Shown here: positions 17,149-23,929 of the stretch, piece by piece
Layout: the number at the start of each line of letters is the position of its first letter
How positions within the stretch are numbered: the stretch's first letter is position 1
Source of the DNA: Candidatus Saccharimonadota bacterium
Lineage (GTDB): Bacteria; Patescibacteriota; Saccharimonadia; Saccharimonadales; Saccharimonadaceae
NCBI GenBank assembly: GCA_030645815.1
Contig: JAUSMW010000267.1
Location: forward strand, 1-47,849
Reading direction: 5' to 3'
Length of the DNA: 47,849 nt
Translations under genes and position numbers: made by a program
Notes under the pieces: model-generated
Database searches by the model: none
What the model was told of the DNA's origin: nothing
Seen by the model: only the letters and a program-made list of their open reading frames with translations

Positions 17149-17721
17149 ATGCAGCCAAACAGTGAAAATGGGCAAAATCTATGGCAACCTAACCAGGATG
17201 TGGTACAAACACCTCCTACTCAAAGCGCGCCCCAAGCCACAGTCGAAGAATTACAAAATTCCACATTTGAACCTGTTAGCTGGGAAGCATCCGAGAGTAT
17301 CCATCACGAGCATGATGGTATGTGGTTTATAGGTTTGATTATTGTGGTGTTATCGCTAGTTGGTATATCGGTATGGATGCAACAGTGGAGTTTTACTGCT
17401 CTAATCATCATTATGACAATTGCGTTGATTATCTACATACGTCGACCACCACGAGTTTTGCGCTACAACCTCAGTAGCAATGGCCTACACATAGACCAAC
17501 AATTTCGTGGCTTTGATGAATTTAAATCATTTGGGGTTTTACAAGAAGGCAACTTATTTTCAATTATGCTCATACCAACCAAAAGATTTGGTCAGTCACT
17601 AACAATTTATTTTGATGAGGGTGCAGGCGAAAGAATAGTTGATATCCTGGGTGCATATCTACCTATGGAAGACTTGCGATTAGATACAATGGACGTTTTA
17701 TTAAAGCGTCTACGACTTTAG
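17149..17721 (+). CDS. two-helix membrane protein, unknown
   Basis: 190 residues, not recognised. A Pro/Gln/Asn-rich tail (MQPNSENGQNLWQPNQ...) fills residues 1-56. Two membrane helices lie at about 58-76 and 80-97. A ~90-residue cytoplasmic domain follows (RPPRVLRYNLSSNGLHIDQQFRGFDEFKSF...), a pattern seen in PH-like membrane-associated domains. The frame is open upstream to 17119, but that start would lie before the promoter hexamer, so 17149 was chosen. Confidence 0.7.
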   Translation: MQPNSENGQNLWQPNQDVVQTPPTQSAPQATVEELQNSTFEPVSWEASESIHHEHDGMWFIGLIIVVLSLVGISVWMQQWSFTALIIIMTIALIIYIRRPPRVLRYNLSSNGLHIDQQFRGFDEFKSFGVLQEGNLFSIMLIPTKRFGQSLTIYFDEGAGERIVDILGAYLPMEDLRLDTMDVLLKRLRL

Positions 17722-17740
17722 TGCGTATCTGTTAAATACA

Positions 17741-17806
17741 TGGTACAATTGCACCTGTTCTGCGAGCAGAAAGCACCTTTATTTTTAGTCGTGGCATTTT
17801 GCCACG
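17741..17806 (+). promoter_or_regulatory. tRNA-Arg promoter and structured leader
   Basis: TGG-TACAAT (hexamer 17744-17749) predicts a start near 17756. Two hairpins precede the tRNA: TTCTG-CGAG-CAGAA (17758-17771) and CGTGGCA-TTT-TGCCACG (17790-17806). The ~57-base leader would be removed by RNase P; whether the hairpins have a role is unknown. Confidence 0.5.
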
Positions 17807-17812
17807 GCACGA

Positions 17813-17889
17813 GCACCGGTAGCTCAGTGGATTAGAGCATCTGTCTTCGGAACAGAGGGTCGTAGGTTCGAATCCTACCCGGTGTACCA
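17813..17889 (+). tRNA. tRNA-Arg (anticodon TCG)
   Basis: 77 bases with encoded CCA. Acceptor GCACCGG pairs with CCGGTGT (first pair G-U). D arm GCTC/GAGC, anticodon stem TCTGT/ACAGA with loop CTTCGGA (anticodon TCG, reads CGN), T arm GTAGG-TTCGAAT-CCTAC, discriminator A. Confidence 0.97.
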
Positions 17890-17890
17890 T

Positions 17891-17925
17891 ATAAAAATCC
17901 CATGTTCGTCATGGGTTTTTTATAT
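17891..17925. terminator. bidirectional intrinsic terminator after tRNA-Arg
   Basis: Stem CCCATG/CATGGG (17899-17904 with 17910-17915), loop TTCGT, flanked by AAAAA before and TTTTTT after, so it can end transcripts on either strand. Confidence 0.85.
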
Positions 17926-18119
17926 GGTTGCATGCGTACGCATGCGGGAACCGTAAGGTTCGGCGTAGCGAGAAAGCGCGCAGGAATATATTCCGAGCAC
18001 TTTCGAGTGGAGTAGCGAAGCGATATCCACCCGAGCATGATTGAAGTGGAAAGGGCCGAAGGCTGCTATCCTAACCACCCATCATCCATAAGCCAATAAA
18101 TTTGCTAATTAGGCTTCAA
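17926..18119. other. GC-rich palindromic island, possible structured RNA or REP-like element
   Basis: No plausible gene. It holds a 16-bp palindrome GCATGCGTACGCATGC (17929-17944), GAACC-GTAA-GGTTC (17948-17961), a 12-bp palindrome GGAATATATTCC (17983-17994), CACT-TTCG-AGTG (17998-18009) and GTGGA...TCCAC (18007-18030). It is clearly richer in GC than the flanks up to about 18070; the last ~50 bases are ordinary AT-rich spacer. It lies beyond the tRNA terminator, so it would need its own promoter if transcribed. Confidence 0.5.
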
Positions 18120-18148
18120 TTGTGATACCAAAATGATTATGCTACGAT
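18120..18148 (+). promoter_or_regulatory. promoter of the gene at 18178
   Basis: TTGTGA (18120-18125), 17-base spacer ending in TGC, TACGAT (18143-18148). Leader about 23 bases, without a visible Shine-Dalgarno. Confidence 0.55.
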
Positions 18149-18177
18149 GTAGCTATCATTTAAATCTAAAAATAGTT

Positions 18178-19077
18178 ATGACCCCAGATAAAAATCAACA
18201 ACCATCTCCGAACAACCCAAATATAGTTCCAGCCCAGTCTGACAGCGAATCAAGCACCCCACGAGAAGTGGAAGTAACTACGGCACCCTCACAGGCCGAA
18301 AGCATATCTAATTTCAAGAATCATACAAATATTACACCTATACATTCAGATATAAAGCCCTCAGACATTCATCTCCCGGTTACACCTCCTGTACAACCAC
18401 AAACTGATGCTGTGTCTCCTCAGGCGGCAAGTTCGACTTCATCATTCCCGATATCAACTGATAATCCGGGCAAGGCGACTGGTATTCTAAGCATTGTGTT
18501 TATGTTTGTATTCCCTATCCTAGGAGTCATCTTCGGTATGGTATCACGCAGCAAATCAAATGCGGCCGGTGTGTCGACCAAGCTTGGCTCTATTGGCTTT
18601 ATTGGTAGTATCATCACAACATTGTTATCGATTACCAGCATCGTATTATTTATCATATTTGCCATCAATGCAGGAAACCTACTGAAATCTCAGGGCTCAA
18701 ATTACAGTAACGGCAGTGGCTCAAACGAGTCCATGCCCTGGCAAGAGAAAAAGCTTGTCTCTGATGCAAATAAGCTTTCGAAACTTGCGGAAGCATACCA
18801 TGCAACTAATGGTGACTACCCAAAGACACTCCGAGATTTTGTTACTTATCCTGAGTCGAAGATTCCAGATGACATAAAACTTTCCGGAAATATTGTAACA
18901 GGTGGTGGGGTCGCATACGGATACTGCAGTGCCGGTGCTGCACAAATTGCCTACAGAAGCTGGGCAGGTGAAGGTTCTAACGGAAGAATCTTTTCAGGAA
19001 AAGTAATAATAACTGCACTAGGCTCAGCTAGTTCGTCGCAGGCATGTTCTTCCCTTAACGTAGATTACCATCCTTAG
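18178..19077 (+). CDS. membrane protein with DUF4190-like helices and pilin-like C-terminal domain, unknown
   Basis: 299 residues. Residues 1-98 are Pro/Ser/Thr-rich and disordered. Two hydrophobic segments (101-121 and 136-164) with GKATGILSIVFMFVFPILGVIFGMVS resemble DUF4190-type proteins. The exported end (~190-299) begins DANKLSKLAEAYHATNGDYPKTLRDF, very like the region after the N-terminal helix of type IV pilins and pseudopilins, and contains two Cys. A role in surface-fibre assembly is only a guess. The frame is open 15 codons upstream to 18133, but that start would overlap the promoter, so 18178 was chosen. Confidence 0.7.
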   Translation: MTPDKNQQPSPNNPNIVPAQSDSESSTPREVEVTTAPSQAESISNFKNHTNITPIHSDIKPSDIHLPVTPPVQPQTDAVSPQAASSTSSFPISTDNPGKATGILSIVFMFVFPILGVIFGMVSRSKSNAAGVSTKLGSIGFIGSIITTLLSITSIVLFIIFAINAGNLLKSQGSNYSNGSGSNESMPWQEKKLVSDANKLSKLAEAYHATNGDYPKTLRDFVTYPESKIPDDIKLSGNIVTGGGVAYGYCSAGAAQIAYRSWAGEGSNGRIFSGKVIITALGSASSSQACSSLNVDYHP

Positions 19078-19103
19078 TGGTGTATGCGTAACGGATTAAC
19101 AAT

Positions 19104-19132
19104 TTGACAACTACCTTAAAAAAGCGTATATC
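19104..19132 (+). promoter_or_regulatory. promoter of the HdeD-like gene
   Basis: TTGACA (19104-19109), 17-base spacer, TATATC (19127-19132). A leader of about 27 bases contains AGGAGGT just before the ATG. Confidence 0.65.
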
Positions 19133-19165
19133 TATAGTTAGATACAAAATAATAGGAGGTATCAG

Positions 19166-19705
19166 ATGAGTCAAATATCAAAAGATTTGTGGGGAGTGCT
19201 GGCCCTACGTGGAATCGTAGCGATTCTTTTCGGACTTGCAGCTGTGTTTTGGCCAGCTATTACACTAGTAACATTAGTGTATCTAGTTAGCGCTTTCTTG
19301 CTTGCAAGTGGCGTGGTGGGACTCGTGGTGGGATTGATTAACATCGGTAATGGAAAAGTTTCTTTTCTTTCCCGAGTGCTGTCAATACTAATAAGTGTTG
19401 CTGAAATTGGTGTAGGTGTGTACTTGATACGTCACGCTAGCATCGCTTTTGCAGCGTTCGTGCTAATCGTAGGTCTTGTCCTAATTGCACGCGGAATTGT
19501 TGATATATTTTCAGCAATCTTCGAAGAAGACGCGGCAACCAGCAAAACGATCCTCGTTATTACAGGCGTATTGTCTGTGATCGTTGGTGTTATCCTACTA
19601 ATGCAACCTGTATCAGCAGGCGTTGCGTTTGTGTGGGTACTAGGCCTATACGCATTGATCACCGGACCAATGCTTCTAGCTCTCGCGTACGACATCAAAA
19701 AATAA
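19166..19705 (+). CDS. HdeD family (DUF308) membrane protein
   Basis: 179 residues with six hydrophobic segments in three similar pairs, the layout of the HdeD/DUF308 family (LRGIVAILFGLAAVFWPAITL is the typical N-terminal repeat). The family is linked to acid resistance in Escherichia coli, but its mechanism is unknown and that role is not shown here. It has the best promoter plus ribosome site in this part of the window (TTGACA-17-TATATC, then AGGAGGT), suggesting strong or stress-linked expression. It ends against comF with a shared hairpin. Confidence 0.85.
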   Translation: MSQISKDLWGVLALRGIVAILFGLAAVFWPAITLVTLVYLVSAFLLASGVVGLVVGLINIGNGKVSFLSRVLSILISVAEIGVGVYLIRHASIAFAAFVLIVGLVLIARGIVDIFSAIFEEDAATSKTILVITGVLSVIVGVILLMQPVSAGVAFVWVLGLYALITGPMLLALAYDIKK

Positions 19706-19707
19706 CT

Positions 19708-19744
19708 TTGCTTGCCACTGACTAGTTCAGTGGTTGGCGAGCAA
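19708..19744. terminator. hairpin between converging HdeD-like and comF genes
   Basis: CCACTGA-CTAGT-TCAGTGG (19715-19733), extended by TTGCT/AGCAA further out. The minus-strand exit continues into a T-rich run (TTATTTTTTG); the plus-strand side lacks one. It overlaps the last codons of comF. Confidence 0.4.
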
Positions 19745-20384
19745 TAGCAGCGACCCAAACCTCATTGGCACCAGCCCCTTTGAGCACTCGGGTCGCTGCT
19801 TTGATTGTTGAACCAGTCGTTACAACATCATCAATTATCAAGTAGGGGACGTTCCTGTCTAGTTTCGTTTTGCAAGCAAAAGCCAACTCAGCCTGCTTGC
19901 GTCTTTCTATTTTAGTTGCCTTGTGTTGAATTGTATTGTTCATGCGACTCAAAGTTGATTGTACATGCAATTTTCGTAAACCAGCAAAGCTACGTGCAAT
20001 TAACTCTGCATGGTCATAACCGCGAATTCTTTTGTGATGAGAAATCGTAGGTATAAACACTACGATTGTGTCCTTCGGCAATATTGGTACTGTTTGGTCT
20101 AGTAGCAATGCCAATGATTGATGTGCTTCGTAGGCTCTGGCCCACTTAAAGTCACCAACCACTCGCGCTAATTCGGCTTCACGCACACCCGTAACCCAAG
20201 CTTTAGTAAACGGTAGATTACAGTCGCTGCAACTACCCACTACAGTAGGCCTACGACACTCAATACACGTGTTTTCGGTCTCATTAGCGATGTTATATAT
20301 ACAACTATCACACAAAATATTGCCTATTTTTTGGCATGAATAACAGTGGTGTGGAGCTATGTTTTGCAATATTTTGTCTATCAT
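19722..20384 (-). CDS. comF: ComF family phosphoribosyltransferase-like protein
   Basis: ComF proteins are needed for inward transport of transforming DNA in competent bacteria and carry a phosphoribosyltransferase fold. Here 220 residues. The N-terminal part has four Cys pairs (C14/C17, C25/C28, C40/C43, C52/C55), which can bind two zinc ions. The C-terminal part has the PRPP-binding loop YLIIDDVVTTGSTI. The motif HHKRIRGYDHAELIARSFA is diagnostic. No other com gene is nearby. It suggests this organism may take up DNA, a known theme for Saccharibacteria that scavenge nucleotides. Confidence 0.92.
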   Translation of the reverse strand: MIDKILQNIAPHHCYSCQKIGNILCDSCIYNIANETENTCIECRRPTVVGSCSDCNLPFTKAWVTGVREAELARVVGDFKWARAYEAHQSLALLLDQTVPILPKDTIVVFIPTISHHKRIRGYDHAELIARSFAGLRKLHVQSTLSRMNNTIQHKATKIERRKQAELAFACKTKLDRNVPYLIIDDVVTTGSTIKAATRVLKGAGANEVWVAAIARQPLN

Positions 20385-20428
20385 TGTAATTTTTACTTTT
20401 TTTGCTGGATTTTTGCCAATCTATTAGT

Positions 20429-20477
20429 TATAATCATTCTTAGGACATAAATTGTCAAGCGAGTTATAAACGACAAT
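20429..20477 (+). promoter_or_regulatory. sHsp promoter -10 and leader inverted repeat
   Basis: TATAAT (20429-20434) is followed in the leader by ATTGTC (20451-20456), 15 bases, and GACAAT (20472-20477), an exact 6-bp inverted repeat just before the ribosome site. It is not the CIRCE element. It could be a repressor site or a weak temperature-sensitive RNA stem. Confidence 0.4.
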
Positions 20478-20492
20478 AAGTGGAGGAGACCC

Positions 20493-20954
20493 ATGGCAAA
20501 GAAAAACAATGATGACGATTTGCTAATCGAAGATGAGTTAGCGGCGGCATTTCTAAATGACGAAGAAGATCAAGGTGGTGCTACAACTACAGTTGTAGAA
20601 GAAACTTGGGAAGAAGCTGACGCGGCAGTTCCAGGACAACTAGCAGTTGATGTCTACGAAACAGATGACCGGCTAATTGTGAAAGCCCGCACAGCAGGTG
20701 TGAGCAAGCAAGACTTAGACGTAAGTATCAGCGATGGTATTTTAACTATCAGCGGTACACTATCTAGTGGTGATGACTCAGCAGCATCACAATGGCACAT
20801 CCAAGAATGTTACTGGGGTGAATTTAGCCGAACACTGGCTCTACCGGTTGCAGTAAAAGAAGATGAAGTAGAAGCAGTTCTAAAAGATGGTGTTCTCACT
20901 ATTGGCTTTACTAAAGTTAAAGCTGAACAAGCTCGTAAGATTCAGATTAACTAA
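20493..20954 (+). CDS. small heat-shock protein (Hsp20 / alpha-crystallin family)
   Basis: 153 residues. An acidic N-terminal ~40 residues is followed by an alpha-crystallin domain (~52-150: QLAVDVYETDDRLIVKARTAGVSKQDLDVSISDGILTISG...). The family's conserved GVL is in DGVLTIGF near the end. It is an ATP-independent holdase that binds unfolding proteins as an oligomer. The short C-terminal tail ends KIQIN, which may serve as the IxI oligomerisation motif. A strong GGAGGA ribosome site precedes the ATG. The transcript is monocistronic, closed by the terminator at 20972. Confidence 0.93.
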   Translation: MAKKNNDDDLLIEDELAAAFLNDEEDQGGATTTVVEETWEEADAAVPGQLAVDVYETDDRLIVKARTAGVSKQDLDVSISDGILTISGTLSSGDDSAASQWHIQECYWGEFSRTLALPVAVKEDEVEAVLKDGVLTIGFTKVKAEQARKIQIN

Positions 20955-20971
20955 CAAAACTTTGTGACATT

Positions 20972-21003
20972 AAAAAACCTCCGATTTACCGGAGGTTTTT
21001 TAT
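20972..21003. terminator. intrinsic terminator after the sHsp gene
   Basis: ACCTCCG/CGGAGGT stem (20977-20983 with 20990-20996), 6-base loop, followed by TTTTTT. A-rich upstream flank, so it may also end the converging pilin operon. Confidence 0.88.
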
Positions 21004-21023
21004 ATTGAATCAATAATCAAACT

Positions 21024-21467
21024 TTAGTTACTAGGAACGTCGCTACCTGTAGTTAGGCTAGATGTCACGAATTGTACACCAGCATATGCTAGGAAGGCCA
21101 CGACTATACCGATAATCGCATATAGAATCGTGTTCTTTGCACCGGTAACCGCGTTCTGGTCGCCGTTAGACGTCACGTAACGCAAGCCACCGATAATCAG
21201 CATGATAACTGCCACTGCACCTACTAGGAACAGCAAGATATTAGCTACTACCGCAAACACACCAGTTGGACCAGTTAATGTTTGTGCTGTTGTCTCTGGG
21301 TTTGCACATTGCGTACCACCCTGTAGAGTCGGGGTAGAAGTATCACAGTCAGCTAATACAGGAGCGGATAGTACGATACCACTTACACCAGCAATTACTA
21401 ACGCCACCATTGCAAACTGTGTCACAATCAGCTGCTGCAAACGTGCTTTTATGTTTAGTTTTTTCAT
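21024..21467 (-). CDS. VirB2-like T4SS pilin protein (copy 8, last in array)
   Basis: 147 residues: N-terminal membrane segment used as signal, an exported loop with two Cys (ADCDTS, TQCANP), then two helices carrying the family core AVIMLIIGGLRYVTSNGD...AKNTILYAIIGIVVAFLAYAGVQF. This matches the two-helix T4SS pilin (VirB2/TrbC-like) proteins of Gram-positive and CPR systems. From about residue 70 it is nearly identical to the neighbour at 21517-21954, so the two are a recent duplication. It is separated from that neighbour by 49 bases, the widest gap in the array. Confidence 0.8.
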   Translation of the reverse strand: MKKLNIKARLQQLIVTQFAMVALVIAGVSGIVLSAPVLADCDTSTPTLQGGTQCANPETTAQTLTGPTGVFAVVANILLFLVGAVAVIMLIIGGLRYVTSNGDQNAVTGAKNTILYAIIGIVVAFLAYAGVQFVTSSLTTGSDVPSN

Positions 21468-21516
21468 TTTAACTTTTCTCCTTAATCTATTTATGAGATC
21501 TATACTCTTATTTATA

Positions 21517-21954
21517 TCAAACCACAGCCGTTTTGTGAATACTTGAATTAATAGCCGAGCCCTTTGTACTGGTTCCGGTCAAGCTACCAACTACAAATTG
21601 AACCGCAGCATATGCCAAGAACGCCACAATTATACCGATAATTGCGTATAGGATTGTATTCTTTGCCCCCGTAACTGCATTTTGATCGCCATTACTAGAC
21701 ACATACCTGAGACCGCCAATGATGAGCATGATAACAGCTACTGCACCTACTAGGAACAATATAATGTTGGTGACGTTTACGATGACACTGGCAAGTGCAT
21801 CGCCTTCGTCACAATTTTTTACATTTTTACATGACTCTTGCTTGGTGATCTCTTTTGCTTGGTCAAAGCCTATAGCATGTGTTGCTACAATCGGCACAGC
21901 CGAAAAGACTAGCATCGATACTATCGCTAAAATCATATTTGTAATTTTTTTCAT
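21517..21954 (-). CDS. VirB2-like T4SS pilin protein (copy 7)
   Basis: 145 residues. A signal segment ends near ATHAIG, followed by a loop with two Cys (ESCKNVKNCDEG). The conserved pair of helices AVIMLIIGGLRYVSSNGDQNAVTGAKNTILYAIIGIIVAFLAYAAVQF is shared almost residue for residue with the copy at 21024. The two copies diverge in their exported loop and C-terminal tail, so those parts evolve faster than the membrane core. Confidence 0.8.
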   Translation of the reverse strand: MKKITNMILAIVSMLVFSAVPIVATHAIGFDQAKEITKQESCKNVKNCDEGDALASVIVNVTNIILFLVGAVAVIMLIIGGLRYVSSNGDQNAVTGAKNTILYAIIGIIVAFLAYAAVQFVVGSLTGTSTKGSAINSSIHKTAVV

Positions 21955-21967
21955 TTTTTTGACCCCT

Positions 21968-22333
21968 TTAGATATTCACTAATATAAAGTTGACTATAGC
22001 ATACGCCATGATAGCAACAACCAGTCCTATAACTGCATATAGTATAGCGTTCCTGGCTTTGCTAGCCGCACCTGCATCGCCGTTACTCAGGACATAGCGA
22101 AGCCCGCCAATAACAATCACAACCACAGCTATGATGCCGGCTATAAAGAGTAGAAGATTGATAATATTCTGTACAAATACGCTAACGGTACTCCCGCTTG
22201 TGCCGCCACTTTTGACTATACCTGTTTCAAAACCAGTCTTTGCTTTGCCATCAAGCGCAAATACCTGAACACTCGCCATAACTGGCACAGCTAGTAGGGT
22301 TACAACTGCCAGTATTGTTTTTATTTTATTCAT
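21968..22333 (-). CDS. VirB2-like T4SS pilin protein (copy 6)
   Basis: 121 residues, the shortest of the array. Signal segment ending FALDG, a Gly/Ser-rich loop without Cys, then IAVVVIVIGGLRYVLSNGD...ARNAILYAVIGLVVAIMAYAIVNF. It ends shortly after the second helix. It lies 5 bases from the next upstream gene, consistent with a single operon. A pilin or channel subunit role is inferred from family and context. Confidence 0.8.
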   Translation of the reverse strand: MNKIKTILAVVTLLAVPVMASVQVFALDGKAKTGFETGIVKSGGTSGSTVSVFVQNIINLLLFIAGIIAVVVIVIGGLRYVLSNGDAGAASKARNAILYAVIGLVVAIMAYAIVNFILVNI

Positions 22334-22338
22334 TTTAT

Positions 22339-22743
22339 TTAGGTTAGGTTATCTAATACAAAGTTTACTATGGCGTAGGCCATGACAGCTATAACTATAC
22401 CTATAATCGCATACAAGATTGTGTTACGAGCCGAGGAAACAGTATTTGCATCTCCGTTAGATGTAACGAAACGAAAGCCAGCAATCACTATCATCAGCAC
22501 CGCAATCAAACCAATTAGAAACGATATGATACCAATAACACTCTTGATTACTGCTGTAAAATCATTAGCAGTGTTACCAGAGCCTGTACCACCAGCTTTT
22601 TTAACACCATCCTGAGCTTGATCCTTGGTGTTAACCGCTACAGGTGGTGCAGCGTGTGCTGTAGAAATAATTGGTGTGAATAACAAGCCGAACAAGGCAA
22701 TGATACTGACAAATAAACTACTGGTGATAAAGATTTTTTTCAT
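22339..22743 (-). CDS. VirB2-like T4SS pilin protein (copy 5)
   Basis: 134 residues. A clear signal peptide (MKKIFITSSLFVSIIALFG... with STAHA-A cleavage) and a loop without Cys. Core: IAVLMIVIAGFRFVTSNGD...ARNTILYAIIGIVIAVMAYAIVNF. The usual Gly-Gly-Leu before the conserved Arg is replaced by Ala-Gly-Phe. Three bases separate it from the upstream gene. Confidence 0.8.
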   Translation of the reverse strand: MKKIFITSSLFVSIIALFGLLFTPIISTAHAAPPVAVNTKDQAQDGVKKAGGTGSGNTANDFTAVIKSVIGIISFLIGLIAVLMIVIAGFRFVTSNGDANTVSSARNTILYAIIGIVIAVMAYAIVNFVLDNLT

Positions 22744-22746
22744 TTT

Positions 22747-23121
22747 TTATACCTTACTGATTACAAAATTTACTATTGAATAACTCATGATGGCTATCAC
22801 TAAACCAACCAATGCATATATGATGGTGTTTTTGGCCTTACTAGCTGCACCTGCGTCGCCATCTGACGTAATATAGCGAATACCACCAACCACTATAACT
22901 AGCGCAGCAATTGCCCCTGCTAAAAATAGTAACAAGCTAATAACGCTACCGATAATAGTTGCTATATCATCACCAGTTGCTGCACATGGAGCTGAGTTGT
23001 TACCACTACACGCACCAACACCAGTATCTAAGGCAACTGCTGAATGTAGTGGTATAAAGCTCAGCACAAATGCCATAGCTAGTACTATATATGTTCGAAA
23101 AATTTTTGATTTTAGATTCAT
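22747..23121 (-). CDS. VirB2-like T4SS pilin protein (copy 4)
   Basis: 124 residues. A signal segment is followed by a short loop with two Cys (GACSGNNSAPC) and the core IAALVIVVGGIRYITSDGD...AKNTIIYALVGLVIAIMSYSIVNF. The start overlaps the stop of the upstream gene by 4 bases (ATGA), so translation is coupled. It has SDGD like copies 2 and 3, where copies 5-8 have SNGD, hinting at two sub-groups. Confidence 0.8.
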   Translation of the reverse strand: MNLKSKIFRTYIVLAMAFVLSFIPLHSAVALDTGVGACSGNNSAPCAATGDDIATIIGSVISLLLFLAGAIAALVIVVGGIRYITSDGDAGAASKAKNTIIYALVGLVIAIMSYSIVNFVISKV

Positions 23122-23489
23122 TTGAATAATCCTATTACTACACCTGTGATTATAAACGCCGAACCGATAATCACCAAACCTATCAGCGCATAGATGATTC
23201 CTTTGCGTGCCGATTGTGTCCGTCCCGGGTCGCCGTCGGACGTTATATAACGAATACCAGATATAACCAACATCAATACCGCAACAATGCCAGATATTTG
23301 ATACACACCGTTCAATATACTGCCAACAACACCATTCGTATGCACCCCAGGGTCTACAGCGTCTCGTTTTTGTAAATCATCTTTATGTATACCTACATCA
23401 ACCGCGGCTAGCGCATCTTGATATAGCGCAGCGCTACTAATAAAACTCAATAGTATTACAAATGCAGATAGAAAAACTTTTAATCTCAT
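23118..23489 (-). CDS. VirB2-like T4SS pilin protein (copy 3)
   Basis: 123 residues. Signal segment (MRLKVFLSAFVILLSFISSAAL), an exported loop without Cys, then IAVLMLVISGIRYITSDGDPGRTQSARKGIIYALIGLVIIGSAFIITGVV. It departs most from the shared AKNTILYA motif of the array. Start and upstream stop overlap by 4 bases. Confidence 0.78.
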   Translation of the reverse strand: MRLKVFLSAFVILLSFISSAALYQDALAAVDVGIHKDDLQKRDAVDPGVHTNGVVGSILNGVYQISGIVAVLMLVISGIRYITSDGDPGRTQSARKGIIYALIGLVIIGSAFIITGVVIGLFK

Positions 23490-23929
23490 ATCAGTCCCGC
23501 CACAAAATTAACCATAGCAACTGAAGCCAGCACTATGCCTAAACCGATTAACGAGTTTGTGATAATCTTCTTTGCTGATGTCAGTCTGCCTTCATCGCCA
23601 TCGCTGGTCATATATTTAAAACCACCCCATATCACGTATCCAGTCGCAGCATAGCCAGCGATAATCATCGCTGCCTCTGTGACATTCAAAACAATCTTCC
23701 AGGTATCGACAGGACTTTCTAGAACAACACTGGTATCGCCGGGGGTACCACTACATAATCCTCGCCACCAATAGGGGAGGCCTAAAATACCACTGTCGGC
23801 TGCTTTACCTTTGTCGTCTACACATGCGGCAGCAAACACAGTCGACGAAGCTACAATTGGTGCCAACAATCCTGCACTCATAACGACTGCAATAAGTAGT
23901 AATAATGTTTTTTGAAATAATTTACTCAT
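23486..23929 (-). CDS. VirB2-like T4SS pilin protein (copy 2)
   Basis: 147 residues from the ATG at 23929. A longer open frame continues upstream, but it overlaps the preceding gene out of frame, whereas 23929 gives a signal peptide (MSKLFQKTLLLLIAVVMSAGLL). The exported loop has two Cys (AACVDD, RGLCSG) and is Trp/Gly-rich. Core: AATGYVIWGGFKYMTSDGDEGRLTSAKKIITNSLIGLGIVLASVAMVNF. The start overlaps the preceding stop in TGATG. Confidence 0.78.
   Translation of the reverse strand: MSKLFQKTLLLLIAVVMSAGLLAPIVASSTVFAAACVDDKGKAADSGILGLPYWWRGLCSGTPGDTSVVLESPVDTWKIVLNVTEAAMIIAGYAATGYVIWGGFKYMTSDGDEGRLTSAKKIITNSLIGLGIVLASVAMVNFVAGLI

Noticed and set aside
17832-18038. 68-codon minus-strand frame ending GRIRTYDPLFRRQML
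   Set aside because: This is the well-known false translation of an antisense tRNA gene, here tRNA-Arg.
20451-20477. CIRCE/HrcA operator before the sHsp gene
   Set aside because: The arms do not match TTAGCACTC-N9-GAGTGCTAA.
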